NCBI RefSeq assembly: GCF_009193155.1
Contig: NZ_VUKD01000002.1
Span: 124,001 to 188,000, forward strand
Source: Georgenia subflava
GTDB lineage: Bacteria; Actinomycetota; Actinomycetes; Actinomycetales; Actinomycetaceae
Length of the DNA stretch: 64,000 nt
Reading direction: 5' to 3'
How positions within the stretch are numbered: position 1 is the stretch's first letter; every line of letters starts with the position of its first letter. The position numbers and the translations under genes were made by a program. Positions 35,354-44,929 of this stretch are shown in pieces. A model generated the notes under the pieces. That model did no database searches and was not told where the DNA came from. It was given only the letters and a program-made list of their open reading frames with translations.

Positions 35354-36259
35354 TCACACCGGAGCTTCGCCGTCCGGCCCGGACCTCTCGTCGTCGTCCT
35401 TGATCTCGCCGGAGGGCCGGTCGGCGCCGCTCGACATCACGGTGCCGGTGGAGACGTTCACCAGCTGCTCCTCGCCAGCGACGCTCTCGGCAGCCGAGTC
35501 GGCGCCGTCCACCCGGAGCATGGTCAGCCCCGAGTCGTCGTGGACCGGTGCGCGGAGCATCGTCACGGTCGCCCAGCCCCGGGCCAGGAGGTAGTGGTCG
35601 GTGCCCGGCTCCTCCTCGGCCTCGACGCCCGTGTAGGTGAGCTGCACGTATCCGGTGCCGAGCTCCTTCACGCGGGCCTGCACCGCACCGAAGCTGGCCA
35701 GCGTCGCGGGCCGGATACCCCGCAGCCGGTCCGGGGCGATGTCCGGGACGTTGACGTTCAGGACCCGCTCGTCGAGGGGCTGGTCCACCAGCCAGGCCAG
35801 CGCGTGGTCGGTGACCTGCCGGGCTGTCTGCCAGTGCTGCGGGTCGCCGGACGCGATGGACACCGCCATCCCGCGGATCCCGTGGGAGGACGCGGACAGC
35901 GCCGCCCCGACCGTGCCCGAGTGCAGTGTCGCCCGACCCGTGTTGGCGCCGAGGTTGATGCCGCTCATCACGACGTCCGGCTTGTCCCCGAAGGCACCGA
36001 AGGACGCCACGAAGGCGATGAGCCCGGGCGCGGCCTTGACGCCGTACGCCTCGACCTCCGCGGGCAGACCGGGTGGGCGCTCGTCCACCAGCACCAGCTG
36101 CCCGTCCTCCTCCTGGGCCGTCAGGGCGGCGCTCGCACCGGAGTACTGCCGGTGCGGGGCCGCCACGACCACGTCGTAGCCCGCGTCGAGCGCGGCCTCG
36201 GCAAGGATCGTCAGGCCCGGTGAGGCGATGCCGTCGTCGTTCGTGACCAGTACTCGCAC
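35354..36259 (-). CDS. surE: 5'/3'-nucleotidase SurE
   Basis: 301 residues; a survival-protein nucleotidase that dephosphorylates nucleoside monophosphates in the cytosol. The metal site TNDDG (residues 6-10) and SGINLGANTGR are present; GTVGAALSASSHG and NVNVP follow the family order. The last 50 residues form an acidic, poorly conserved tail beyond the usual 250-residue length. It starts at GTG 36259, two bases after the PfkB kinase stop, so the two are co-transcribed. Confidence 0.94.
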   Translation of the reverse strand: MRVLVTNDDGIASPGLTILAEAALDAGYDVVVAAPHRQYSGASAALTAQEEDGQLVLVDERPPGLPAEVEAYGVKAAPGLIAFVASFGAFGDKPDVVMSGINLGANTGRATLHSGTVGAALSASSHGIRGMAVSIASGDPQHWQTARQVTDHALAWLVDQPLDERVLNVNVPDIAPDRLRGIRPATLASFGAVQARVKELGTGYVQLTYTGVEAEEEPGTDHYLLARGWATVTMLRAPVHDDSGLTMLRVDGADSAAESVAGEEQLVNVSTGTVMSSGADRPSGEIKDDDERSGPDGEAPV

Positions 36260-36261
36260 TG

Positions 36262-37302
36262 TCAGTCCATCTCCTCGATGCTGATGCGTTCCGCGAAACG
36301 CTCGATCTGATCGCGCCGTCCGGTGCCGAGCCCGCGGCGCGTGACGTTCAGGGCACCGGCCGCGGCGCCCAGACGCACGGCGTCGGCAACGTCCAGCCCG
36401 CGGCCGAGACCCACGGCGATCCCCGCCGTCATCGAGTCGCCCGCCCCGCGGTGGTCCAGCGGGGTGACGACGGGCCCGACGGCGCGGCGGACCCCCTCCG
36501 TGGTGACGAGGAGCGCGTGCGCCTGGGCGCGGGAGACCACCATGGCGCCCACCCCGCCGGCGACGAGCTGCTCGGCGGCGGTCCGCAGCGAGCCCATCTC
36601 GTCGTCCGGGGCCAGCTCGGCCGCCACGACCTCCTCGTGGCTCATCTTCAGCACCGTCGGGCCGGCCTTCGCGGCGGCCCGGGCGGCCGCCCCCGAGAGG
36701 TCCGCCACCACCGCCTTGCCGGCCGAGCGCAGGTCACGCACGATCCGGCCGAAGAAGCTCGCCGGGACCACCGAGGACGGCTCGGCACCGGTGACGACGA
36801 GGACGTCCGACTCCAGCGCGTCCACCAGCACCGTGCCGTAGAGGTCGTCCAGCTCGTGGCGGTTGAGCGACGGCGGCGGCATGTAGGCCACCGTCTCGCG
36901 GTCCTCGCCGCGCAGGTCGTACACGTACGCGCCGTTGCCGCCGTTGTAGGTCACCCCGTGGATCGTCAGCTGGTCGGTACCGAGCATCTGGGCGACGTGC
37001 GCACCGACCTCGCCGCCGAACGGCGCGCACACCGTCACCTCCGCGCCGAGGGAGACGGCCATCCGCGCCACCCACAGCCCCTGCCCGCCGGGGTGGAGGT
37101 GGATGTCGGCGTGCTCGTTCGACATGCCGGAGTCCTCGTGCCCGGACGCGATCTCGACGACGAGCAGCGGGGTGGGGGCGACGACGCAGATCCGCGGCCG
37201 CACCGGCGTCCCGCCGCTGATGACGTCCGGCACCGTCTCGGTCCGCGGCCCGGCGAGGCGTTGGCCGGGGGCGCTGACCGCCGCGGGGGTGGTGCCGTCC
37301 AT
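36262..37302 (-). CDS. PfkB-family sugar/nucleoside kinase
   Basis: 346 residues of the ribokinase/PfkB family. It has the N-terminal HPGGQGLWVARMAVSLGA substrate loop and the catalytic anion-hole motif DHRGAGDSMTAGIAVGLG near the end, where the aspartate is the catalytic base. Its organisation resembles 1-phosphofructokinase-type kinases, but the exact sugar cannot be told. It precedes surE by two bases. The first 35 residues are not conserved; a later start is possible. Confidence 0.88.
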   Translation of the reverse strand: MDGTTPAAVSAPGQRLAGPRTETVPDVISGGTPVRPRICVVAPTPLLVVEIASGHEDSGMSNEHADIHLHPGGQGLWVARMAVSLGAEVTVCAPFGGEVGAHVAQMLGTDQLTIHGVTYNGGNGAYVYDLRGEDRETVAYMPPPSLNRHELDDLYGTVLVDALESDVLVVTGAEPSSVVPASFFGRIVRDLRSAGKAVVADLSGAAARAAAKAGPTVLKMSHEEVVAAELAPDDEMGSLRTAAEQLVAGGVGAMVVSRAQAHALLVTTEGVRRAVGPVVTPLDHRGAGDSMTAGIAVGLGRGLDVADAVRLGAAAGALNVTRRGLGTGRRDQIERFAERISIEEMD

Positions 37303-37391
37303 GGGCCGAGCGTAGGGGCCGCCGACGGCCCGCGCGAGGCATCCGCAGACTGCCTCTGGCAGGAACGCAGAACGGGATGCACCATAGGTGG

Positions 37392-37892
37392 ATGACGAGC
37401 GAGTCCAGCACCACCGCGCCCGCGCGACCCGTCCGGATCCTCGAGGGACAGGCCGCCAGCGACCGCGCCGTCCGGGCGCTCGAGGCGTACTTCGCCGAGC
37501 TGGACGAGCGCTTCGCGGGCGGGTTCGACCCGGCCCTGGTCAAGGTCGCCGACCCGGACGAGGTGACGCCTCCGCGCGGGGACTTCATCCTCATGACCGA
37601 GCTCGCGACCGGCCGGGTGCTCGGCTGCGGCGGGGTGCGCGTCCTGGACAGCGGCGACGTCGAGCTCCGGCGCATGTGGCTCGTGCCCGACGCCCGCGGC
37701 CGTGGGCTCGGACGCTTCCTGCTGCGTGCCCTGGAGAACCGGGCCCGGGCGCTCGGCGGTCGCCGGGTGGTGCTGAGCGTGAACGAGACGCTCACCGAGG
37801 CGATCGCGCTGTACGAGTCGGCCGGGTACACCACCACCGACGCCTTCGAGGAGAACCCCTACGTCCAGGTCTTCCTCGGCAAGGACCTCTGA
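37392..37892 (+). CDS. GNAT-family N-acetyltransferase
   Basis: 166 residues (171 if ATG 37377 is used). The GNAT acetyl-CoA site is LRRMWLVPDARGRGLGRFLLRALENRA, with the Q/RxxGxG/A loop RGRGLG; the last strand has YESAGYTTTD. Substrate unknown. It is divergent from the kinase-surE pair. Confidence 0.88.
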   Translation: MTSESSTTAPARPVRILEGQAASDRAVRALEAYFAELDERFAGGFDPALVKVADPDEVTPPRGDFILMTELATGRVLGCGGVRVLDSGDVELRRMWLVPDARGRGLGRFLLRALENRARALGGRRVVLSVNETLTEAIALYESAGYTTTDAFEENPYVQVFLGKDL

Positions 37893-38005
37893 GCGTCTGA
37901 CCACGCCGACGGCGGATCGTGCCGTCACGCGCCGGTCGCCCGGCCCGGTCGCCGTCCTCAGGGCCCGTCCAGCGATCGTCCAGGTTCCGGCCATAGGCTC
38001 GTCGT

Positions 38006-39760
38006 ATGACCTTCTTGACCTCCGCGCGGGACGACACGTTCCAAGACCCCGTCGAGACGATCACCCTGGTCCTGTGGGTCGGTGGCGGGATCGTCGCCGG
38101 CCTCCTCGTCGCGCTCGTCATCGGGGCGTTCACCCGGCTGGTCGCGCGCCGCCACCCGCTGGCCGACTTCGTCAAGAGACGGTGCAGCCGCCCCTTCCAG
38201 GCGATCTTGGTGATCCTCGGTGCGTGGACCGGCCTCGTGCTGGCCACGCCGGTTGCCCGGGGCATCGCGGAGCCCACGTGGCGTGCGTTCGCCCAGCACG
38301 CTCTGCTGATCCTGCTCATCGCTGCGATCACCTGGTTCGTGGCGGGCCTGGTGCGCGTGGTGGAGGACGCGGCCGTCGCCAGGATGAGCGGCGACCCGGA
38401 GAGCGGCCGGTCACGGCGCGTGCGCACCCAGTCGCAGGTCATGCGACGGGTCGGCGTCGCCGTCGTCGTGACCCTCGGTGTCGCCGCGATCCTGCTGACC
38501 TTCCCAGGCGCCCGCGCGGCCGGCGCCAGCCTGCTGGCCTCGGCGGGCATCATCTCCGTGGTCGCCGGCCTCGCCGCCCAGACCACCCTCGGCAACGTGT
38601 TCGCCGGTCTCCAGCTGGCCTTCACCGACGCCATCAGGGTCGACGACATCGTGATCGTCGAGGGGGAGTTCGGCTACATCGAAGAGATCACCATGACCTA
38701 CGTGGTGGTGCGGCTGTGGGACGACCGCCGGATGATCATGCCGTCCACCTACTTCACGACGACGCCCTTCGAGAACTGGACACGTCGCGCGCCCGGCCTG
38801 CTCGGCACGGTCGAGATCGATCTCGACTGGCGGGTCCCCGTGCCGGCCATGCGCGCCGAGCTCGACCGGCTGCTGGCCGGCACCGACATGTGGGACGGCC
38901 GCCTGGGGGTCCTGCAGGTCTACGACGCCACCAACGGGATGATCCGGATGCGGGCCCTCGTCTCCGGCAAGGACACCCCGACGCTGACCGACCTCAAGTA
39001 CTACCTGCGCGAGCAACTCGTCGACTGGGTCCAGACGAACGCCCCCTACGCCCTCCCGCGCAGCCGCTTCGAGGAGCAGGACGTCGTCGAGCTCCAGGAC
39101 AACGGGGCCGAGCTCTCCGGCGGGGCGCTGGGCGACGACATGGCCGAGCTCGCCGAGCTGGCGAAGCTCGACGGCGCCCACCACCGGGACACTGCCCTGG
39201 ACGTCCCGGTGATCGACGAGGACCCGGACCAGCGCCGGGCGCGCGAGACAGCGGCCCGCAAGGCCCGCCGCGCCGCGGCACGGGAGGACCGGCGACGAGC
39301 CCGCGAGGGCGGTCGACAGGGGCGGCCGCCCCAGGAGCGACGCGTGCGGGCCTCGGCGGACGCGACCCAGGTCATGGACCTCGGCGCCCTCGGCCTGACC
39401 GAGGGACCGGCCGAGGAAGGAGCAGCGGGGGAGCCGGGGGAGCAGGTGGCCGATGCCCAGCGCACGCGTCGCACCTCCATCCTCGACCGGATCGATCTGC
39501 CCGCCGAGACCGCCGCGGACAGCACCGCCGTGCTCGCGGTCACCAGCACCGCCGGGCACGAGTCCTCGATGTTCACCGGGTCCAAGGAGGCGGAGGAGCG
39601 TGCGCAGGCCTTCAGCGGCCCCGCGGCGGAGGTCTACGAGGAGCGCGAGCAGACCGCCGAGCGCAAGCGGGCCGCCGAGGGGCAGGGCCGGCCGGAGGTC
39701 CACGGCAAGGACCCGGGCGCCGACGTCGACGCCGGACCGGCGGGCGGCGACGACAGCTGA
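38006..39760 (+). CDS. MscS-type mechanosensitive channel with long charged tail
   Basis: 584 residues. Three or more transmembrane helices come first (LVLWVGGGIVAGLLVALVIG; FQAILVILGAWTGLVLA; HALLILLIAAITWFVAGL). The pore helix and beta domain follow: SLLASAGIISVVAGLAAQTTLGNVFAGLQLA is the TM3 pore helix (shown in parts), then VDDIVIVEGEFGYIEEI and PSTYFTTTPFENWTRR. Residues from about 355 form a 230-residue acidic and basic, low-complexity cytoplasmic tail not usual in MscS. It releases solutes on osmotic downshock. The tail could be a regulatory or interaction region. Confidence 0.93.
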   Translation: MTFLTSARDDTFQDPVETITLVLWVGGGIVAGLLVALVIGAFTRLVARRHPLADFVKRRCSRPFQAILVILGAWTGLVLATPVARGIAEPTWRAFAQHALLILLIAAITWFVAGLVRVVEDAAVARMSGDPESGRSRRVRTQSQVMRRVGVAVVVTLGVAAILLTFPGARAAGASLLASAGIISVVAGLAAQTTLGNVFAGLQLAFTDAIRVDDIVIVEGEFGYIEEITMTYVVVRLWDDRRMIMPSTYFTTTPFENWTRRAPGLLGTVEIDLDWRVPVPAMRAELDRLLAGTDMWDGRLGVLQVYDATNGMIRMRALVSGKDTPTLTDLKYYLREQLVDWVQTNAPYALPRSRFEEQDVVELQDNGAELSGGALGDDMAELAELAKLDGAHHRDTALDVPVIDEDPDQRRARETAARKARRAAAREDRRRAREGGRQGRPPQERRVRASADATQVMDLGALGLTEGPAEEGAAGEPGEQVADAQRTRRTSILDRIDLPAETAADSTAVLAVTSTAGHESSMFTGSKEAEERAQAFSGPAAEVYEEREQTAERKRAAEGQGRPEVHGKDPGADVDAGPAGGDDS

Positions 39761-39867
39761 GTCGGGTGACGCCAGCCAGCGACGCCGAAGCAGCCTGTGC
39801 AGGCGGTGGCGGCGCCGAGGACGAGACAGGGGAGGTGTCGGGCGCGCCAATGGCGCACCATGGAGTC

Positions 39868-40278
39868 ATGACGAAGATCGAGAAGACAGACGAGCAGTGG
39901 CGTGCGGAGCTCGACGCCTTCGAGTACCAGGTGCTGCGCCAGGCCGCGACCGAGCGCCCGGGCACCGGCAAGCTCCTCGACGAGGACCGTGAGGGGATCT
40001 ACCGCTGCCGCGGCTGCGGCGCGGAGCTGTTCCGCTCCACCACCAAGTTCGACGCCCACTGCGGCTGGCCGAGCTTCTACGCGCCGCAGGACTCCGACGC
40101 CGTCGAGCTGGTCGAGGACCGGTCGCACGGCATGGTGCGCACCGAGGTCCGGTGCGCGTCCTGCGGCTCGCACCTCGGGCACGTCTTCGACGACGCGCCG
40201 CAGACGCCCACCGGCGACCGGTTCTGCATGAACTCGGTGTCGCTGACGTTCGAGGAGGCCTCGGGCGCGACGGCGTGA
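39868..40278 (+). CDS. msrB: Peptide-methionine (R)-S-oxide reductase
   Basis: 136 residues; reduces methionine-R-sulfoxide in proteins. Zinc-binding cysteines sit in CRGC and CASC; the substrate motif HCGWPSFYAP and the catalytic cysteine C120 in RFCMNSVSL are intact. The recycling system is thioredoxin in the family. ATG 39868 is preferred. It overlaps the following gene by four bases (GTGA). Confidence 0.95.
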   Translation: MTKIEKTDEQWRAELDAFEYQVLRQAATERPGTGKLLDEDREGIYRCRGCGAELFRSTTKFDAHCGWPSFYAPQDSDAVELVEDRSHGMVRTEVRCASCGSHLGHVFDDAPQTPTGDRFCMNSVSLTFEEASGATA

Positions 40279-41102
40279 GCAGCCTGCGCCTCCTCACGCT
40301 CAACCTCCAGCACTGCCTGCCGGCGCGGGGGAGCGGGGACGCCGGTCGCGCGCCGGACGCGGCACGTGTCGCGGCGCTGGCGCAGGAGGTCGGTGCCCTG
40401 GCGCCCGACGTCGTCCTCCTCCAGGAGGTCGACCGCCGCCAGGCCCGCTCCGGCGGGGTCGACCAGGCCGCGGTGCTCGCCGAGACCATGGGCATGCGGT
40501 ACCGGTTCGCGGCCAGCGTCGCCGGCTCCGTCACCGGAGTGCGGCTGCCGGTGCGGCGCAGCGACACCGCGCGGGGTTACGGCGTCGCGCTGCTGACCCG
40601 CCTGCCGGTGACCACCTGGCACGTGCGGCACCTGCGTGGGTCCGGCCTTCGCCGTCGCCCGTCCGCCCCGTGGCACTCGGTGCGGGGCTGGACCTGGGAC
40701 CCGACCCGGGTGCTCCTCGCGGCCGTGCTGCGCACCGAGACCGGCCCGCTCACCGTGGCGGTGACACACCTGTCCACCGCACCCGACGTCGCCCGGCGCC
40801 AGCTGGTGCGCTCGGTGACGTCGGTGGGCGCGCTGCCCGGGCCGCACGTCCTCGGCGGCGACCTCAACCTCGACCCCGCGGCGGTCGCCACCACCGTGGA
40901 CCTCGACCTGCTGGCCCACGCCCCGACCTTCACCAACGCCCGGCCCCGCACCCAGCTCGACCACCTGCTCGGCTCGGCGGGCGTCGTCCCGGCCGGCCCG
41001 GGCACCGCGCACCATCTGAGCGTCTCCGACCACGCGGGCCTCAGCGTGGACGTGCGGCTCGTCGGCCTCGAGAAGGGTGCCAGGATGAGCGCTGGGCAGT
41101 GA
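40275..41102 (+). CDS. Endonuclease/exonuclease/phosphatase family protein
   Basis: 275 residues of the EEP fold. Motifs are LRLLTLNLQHC, VVLLQEVDRR (metal-binding glutamate), VTHLSTAP, GGDLNLDP (aspartate/asparagine pair) and SDHAGLSVDV (final Asp-His). No signal peptide is visible, so it is probably cytosolic. Substrate (phospholipid, nucleic acid or phosphosugar) cannot be told. It starts at GTG 40275, coupled to msrB. Confidence 0.87.
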   Translation: MSSLRLLTLNLQHCLPARGSGDAGRAPDAARVAALAQEVGALAPDVVLLQEVDRRQARSGGVDQAAVLAETMGMRYRFAASVAGSVTGVRLPVRRSDTARGYGVALLTRLPVTTWHVRHLRGSGLRRRPSAPWHSVRGWTWDPTRVLLAAVLRTETGPLTVAVTHLSTAPDVARRQLVRSVTSVGALPGPHVLGGDLNLDPAAVATTVDLDLLAHAPTFTNARPRTQLDHLLGSAGVVPAGPGTAHHLSVSDHAGLSVDVRLVGLEKGARMSAGQ

Positions 41103-41127
41103 CGGGCTGAGCGCGGGAGGACATGAC

Positions 41128-42051
41128 GTGGGCGGTGTGCTCACCGGCTTCGCCTCCCTGGCGGCGGTCGTGCTGCTCGGCTACGTGCTCGGGCGCTACA
41201 AGGTCCTCGGCGAGGGCGCCGACGTCGCCCTGAGCAAGCTGACCTTCTACGCGGCGACGCCCGCCCTGATGTACCTGACCCTCGCCCGGGCCGACGTCCT
41301 CACGGTCTTCTCCGCCGGCGCGCTCGTCACGGTCATCACCGCGACCGTCCTGGCACTGGTCTACGCCGCGCTCGCCGCGCTCGTCCTGCGACGTCGCGGT
41401 GCGGACCTCACCCTCGGCGCACTGTCCGCCAGCTACGTCAACGCCGGCAACCTCGGCATCCCGATCCTCATCTTCGCGGTGGGCGACGCCGCCGCCATCG
41501 CCCCGGTGCTCCTGTTCCAGCTGCTGGTGATGGTCCCGGTCGGCTTCACCTTGCTGGACGCCCAGACCGGCCGGGGCGGGGTCTCGCTCGCCCAGACCGT
41601 CACGATGCCGCTGCGCAACCCGCTGGTGATCGGCGTCGGCCTCGGCCTGGTCACCGCGCTGACGGGGCTGCGGCTGCCCGAACCGGTCCTGCTGCCGGTC
41701 GAGATGGTCGCCGACATGGCCGTCCCGGTGATGCTTGTCGCTTTCGGGATATCGCTGCGCGGGGCGCCGGTACCCGGGCGCGGGGAGGTCCGGGCACCCA
41801 TGTGGTCCGCCGTCGCGCTCAAGACCCTCGCCGGGCCCGCGATCGCCTACGTGCTCGGCGCGCACGTCTTCGGGCTGTCCGGCCCGGCGCTGGCCGGCCC
41901 GGTCATCGTCGCGGCGCTGCCGACCGCGCAGAACATCTTCGTCTACGCGATGCGCTACGGGCGCGCCGTGCCGCTGGCCCGCGACGCCATCCTGGTCTCG
42001 ACGCTGGTGTGCATCCCGGTGATCGTCGCGCTCTCGGCGGTGCTCGGATGA
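41128..42051 (+). CDS. AEC-family transporter
   Basis: 307 residues with about ten hydrophobic helices; auxin efflux carrier-like (AEC) permease. The start FASLAAVVLLGYVLGRYKVL, the mid-region SYVNAGNLGIPIL and the end VIVAALPTAQNIFVYA match the family's two half-repeats. Such proteins export carboxylates or amino-acid derivatives; substrate unknown. It starts at GTG 41128 with GGGAGG upstream and overlaps the next gene by four bases. Confidence 0.88.
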   Translation: MGGVLTGFASLAAVVLLGYVLGRYKVLGEGADVALSKLTFYAATPALMYLTLARADVLTVFSAGALVTVITATVLALVYAALAALVLRRRGADLTLGALSASYVNAGNLGIPILIFAVGDAAAIAPVLLFQLLVMVPVGFTLLDAQTGRGGVSLAQTVTMPLRNPLVIGVGLGLVTALTGLRLPEPVLLPVEMVADMAVPVMLVAFGISLRGAPVPGRGEVRAPMWSAVALKTLAGPAIAYVLGAHVFGLSGPALAGPVIVAALPTAQNIFVYAMRYGRAVPLARDAILVSTLVCIPVIVALSAVLG

Positions 42052-42995
42052 CCGGGCGCCGGCTGCCGCGCGCGGTCCCCGCGCCGGCTCTGTTCATGAT
42101 CTCCGGGATCAGCCAGCACCTCGGTTCCGCCGTCGCCGTGGGGCTCTTCGTCGTGATGCCGGCGACGACGGTCGCCTGGTGGCGGATGCTGGTCTCCGCG
42201 CTCATCCTGCTCGCGTGGCGCCGCCCGTGGCGCACCCGCTGGACGCGGCGCACCCTCGCCGGCTCGGCGATCTTCGGCGTCGTGCTGGGCGCGATGAACC
42301 TCCTCTTCTACAGCGCGATCGACCACCTGCCCCTCGGGACCGCCGTGTCCCTGGAGTACCTCGGGCCGGTCGCGGTCGCAGCCCTCGGCCGCCGCGGCTT
42401 TCGGGCCCGCGCCGCTATCGCCCTGGCGCTGCTCGGGGTGGTCTCGATCGGCGGCCTCGGCCTGGACTGGTCCGAGCCGGGGACGGCGGCCGGCGTCGCC
42501 TTCGCGCTCGCCGCCGGCGCCGCCTGGGCCGTCTACATCGTGCTCGGCCGGCGGATCGCCGGCGCCCGGAGCGGGCTCGACTCGCTCGCCGTCGGGATGG
42601 CGACGGCGTCGCTCGTCTACGCGCCGGTCGCCGTGCCGACCGCCGGGGCGGCGTTCTCCACCGCCTTGCTCCTGGCCGCCGTCGTCGGGGTCGCGGTGCT
42701 CTCCTCCCTGCTGCCGTACGCCATCGAGCAGGTCGCCCTCACCCGCCTGCCGGCGGCCACCTTCGCGCTGCTCACCTCGCTGCTGCCCGCCACGTCGCTC
42801 CTCGTCGGGCTGGTGGTCCTCCTCCAGGTCCCCACCGTCGGAGAGGTCGTGGGCCTGGTGCTCATCTCGCTCGCCGTGCTGCTCGCCTCCCGGGACGACG
42901 TGCCACCACGCGCCTCCCGAGCGGCCGGGCCGGCGCCGGTACCGCCCGCCGGGCCCACCGCACCGCCCGCCGGGCCTGCCACACCGCACGAGTGA
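42048..42995 (+). CDS. EamA-family (DMT) exporter
   Basis: 315 residues of the drug/metabolite transporter superfamily with two EamA halves; landmarks are PATTVAWWRMLVSALILLAWR, FYSAIDHLPLGTAVSLEYLGPV and YAIEQVALTRLPAATFALLTSLLP (each shown in part). It resembles RhtA-type threonine/homoserine exporters. The last 35 residues are a Pro/Ala-rich cytoplasmic tail. ATG 42048 overlaps the AEC stop. Confidence 0.9.
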   Translation: MTGRRLPRAVPAPALFMISGISQHLGSAVAVGLFVVMPATTVAWWRMLVSALILLAWRRPWRTRWTRRTLAGSAIFGVVLGAMNLLFYSAIDHLPLGTAVSLEYLGPVAVAALGRRGFRARAAIALALLGVVSIGGLGLDWSEPGTAAGVAFALAAGAAWAVYIVLGRRIAGARSGLDSLAVGMATASLVYAPVAVPTAGAAFSTALLLAAVVGVAVLSSLLPYAIEQVALTRLPAATFALLTSLLPATSLLVGLVVLLQVPTVGEVVGLVLISLAVLLASRDDVPPRASRAAGPAPVPPAGPTAPPAGPATPHE

Positions 42996-43238
42996 CGGCG
43001 GATACCGTCCGCGGTCACGGTGCACCGCCCGGTCCGCTGGGCGGCACTCCGGCCCGCCGTGTGACTCCCCACACCTCTGCCAGGCCCACGCGGCACGGCG
43101 TGCCATACTGGCCGCAGGTGGCGCCCCCGGCGCCCCGACATCGCACTGCACGGCCACCGCGCCGGCGGGCCCGGCCCGCCGATGACGAGTGAGCGGAGAT
43201 GCCGGCGGTGACCTTCAGCTGAGAGAAGTACCCTTTCC

Positions 43239-44807
43239 GTGCCTCAGAACACCCCTGCGCCCAGCCACGCCTCCTTCGACGCCCTCGGTGTCCCCGGCGT
43301 GCTCACGCGCTCCCTCGCCTCGCGCGGCATCGCCGCGCCCTTCCCCATCCAGACCGCCACGCTGCCGGACACCCTCTCCGGGCGCGACGTGCTCGGCCGC
43401 GGCCGGACCGGCTCCGGCAAGACGCTGGCCTTCTCCCTCCCGCTGGTGGCGCGCCTCGCCGCGCTCGTGCCGTCGGGCGAGACGATCGCCGGGCGCACCC
43501 GCCCGGCCCACCCGCGCGGCCTCGTGCTCGCGCCCACCCGTGAGCTCGCCACCCAGATCGCCGAGACCATCACCCCGCTGGCTGCCGCCGCCGGCCTGCG
43601 CGTCACGACGATCTTCGGCGGCGTGAGCCAGAACCGTCAGGTCGAGGCCCTGAGCCGCGGCGTGGACATCGTGGTCGCCTGCCCGGGCCGCCTCGAGGAC
43701 CTCATGAACCAGCGCCTCGTCCATCTCGACGCCGTCGCGGTCACCGTGCTCGACGAGGCCGACCACATGGCCGACCTCGGCTTCCTGCCCGGCGTGACCC
43801 GCATCCTGCGCGCCACCCCCGGCGGCACGCAGCGCCTGCTGTTCTCGGCCACCCTGGACAACGGCGTCGACAAGCTCGTCAAGCAGTTCCTGGCCAGCCC
43901 GCTGCAGCACAGCGTCGACCCGGCCGAGTCCCCGGTCACCGCGATGGAGCACCACGTCTTCGAGGTGCGCTCCACCGACGAGAAGAACGAGCTCGTGCGC
44001 ACCCTGGCCTCGGGCGCCTCTCGCCGGCTGCTGTTCACCCGCACCAAGCACCAGGCGAAGAAGCTCGCCCGGCAGCTGACCACCTCGGGCATCCCCGCCG
44101 TCGAGCTGCACGGCAACCTCTCCCAGAACGCCCGGGAGCGCGGCCTGGAGGCGTTCTCCTCCGGCGAGATCCGGGTGATGGTCGCGACCGACATCGCCGC
44201 GCGCGGCATCCACGTCGACGAGGTCGACCTCGTGGTCCACGTCGACCCGCCGGCCGAGCACAAGGCCTACCTGCACCGCTCCGGCCGGACGGCCCGCGCC
44301 GGCCACGGCGGCGACGTCGTCACGGTCGTGCTGCCCGAGCAGCGCGGGGACTTCCGTTCCCTCGCGCGGGCCGCGAAGATCCGCGCCACCCCGGCCCTCG
44401 TGACCGCCCAGGACCCCAAGGTCCGCGCGCTCGTGGGGGACGTCGCCGCACCGGTCGACCCCGAGCACGCGCCGGCGGCCGCCTCGCGCAAGCCGGCACC
44501 GCAGCAGCCCGGCCGTGCGGGGGCCCGCTCCTCCGGCGGCTCCGGGCGTCGTCGTGGCGGTGCCGGGCGCTCCGCGTCGACGACGGCGGGCTCCGGCCAT
44601 GCCGCCACGACCGCCCGTCCGGCGACCGCCCGTCCCGCCACCGGTAACGGTCGTGCACGCGCCGGGGCACCTGGCATGAGCGTCAACGGTCGTGAGGTCT
44701 CCGGGGGACGCCCCGCGGACGGTGCCGGTGCCCGCAACGGTGCCCCGCGCCGTCGTCGCCGCTCGACCTCGCCCCAGGGCGGACCCCGCGGCGGCGCCGC
44801 ACGCTGA
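43239..44807 (+). CDS. DEAD-box RNA helicase
   Basis: 522 residues. Motif Q (IQTATLPDTLSGRD), motif I GRTGSGKT, PTRELATQI, motif II DEAD, SAT, ARGIHVDEVDLVVH and HRSGRTARAG are all present. A C-terminal tail of about 130 residues is Arg/Gly/Ala/Pro-rich, as in RNA-annealing helicases. Likely role: RNA unwinding in ribosome assembly or cold adaptation. It starts at GTG 43239 after a 243-base leader region. Confidence 0.94.
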   Translation: MPQNTPAPSHASFDALGVPGVLTRSLASRGIAAPFPIQTATLPDTLSGRDVLGRGRTGSGKTLAFSLPLVARLAALVPSGETIAGRTRPAHPRGLVLAPTRELATQIAETITPLAAAAGLRVTTIFGGVSQNRQVEALSRGVDIVVACPGRLEDLMNQRLVHLDAVAVTVLDEADHMADLGFLPGVTRILRATPGGTQRLLFSATLDNGVDKLVKQFLASPLQHSVDPAESPVTAMEHHVFEVRSTDEKNELVRTLASGASRRLLFTRTKHQAKKLARQLTTSGIPAVELHGNLSQNARERGLEAFSSGEIRVMVATDIAARGIHVDEVDLVVHVDPPAEHKAYLHRSGRTARAGHGGDVVTVVLPEQRGDFRSLARAAKIRATPALVTAQDPKVRALVGDVAAPVDPEHAPAAASRKPAPQQPGRAGARSSGGSGRRRGGAGRSASTTAGSGHAATTARPATARPATGNGRARAGAPGMSVNGREVSGGRPADGAGARNGAPRRRRRSTSPQGGPRGGAAR

Positions 44808-44887
44808 GCAACTTCTGACGCGCCCGTGCCCCGTTTCGGGATGCGGACGGGTCCGCCACCTGCCACGCTTCCTTCGTTTGCAGAGCG

Positions 44888-44908
44888 GTCCGCACACAGT
44901 GTGCGGAC
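44888..44908. promoter_or_regulatory. Palindrome before the GlsB-like gene
   Basis: GTCCGCACA-CAG-TGTGCGGAC with perfect 9-bp arms, 8 bases before the AAAGGGAGG ribosome region of the next gene. It could be an operator or a small mRNA hairpin. Confidence 0.45.
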
Positions 44909-44929
44909 GACGAAAGGGAGGTGGCCCCC

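Noticed and set aside
38411-39850. Long minus-strand open frame over the MscS gene
   Set aside because: Antisense shadow of a gene with clear channel motifs; composition unlike a protein.
43092-43104. Palindrome GGCACGGCGTGCC before the DEAD-box helicase
   Set aside because: Short and GC-rich, of a kind expected by chance in this sequence; no supporting promoter pattern.
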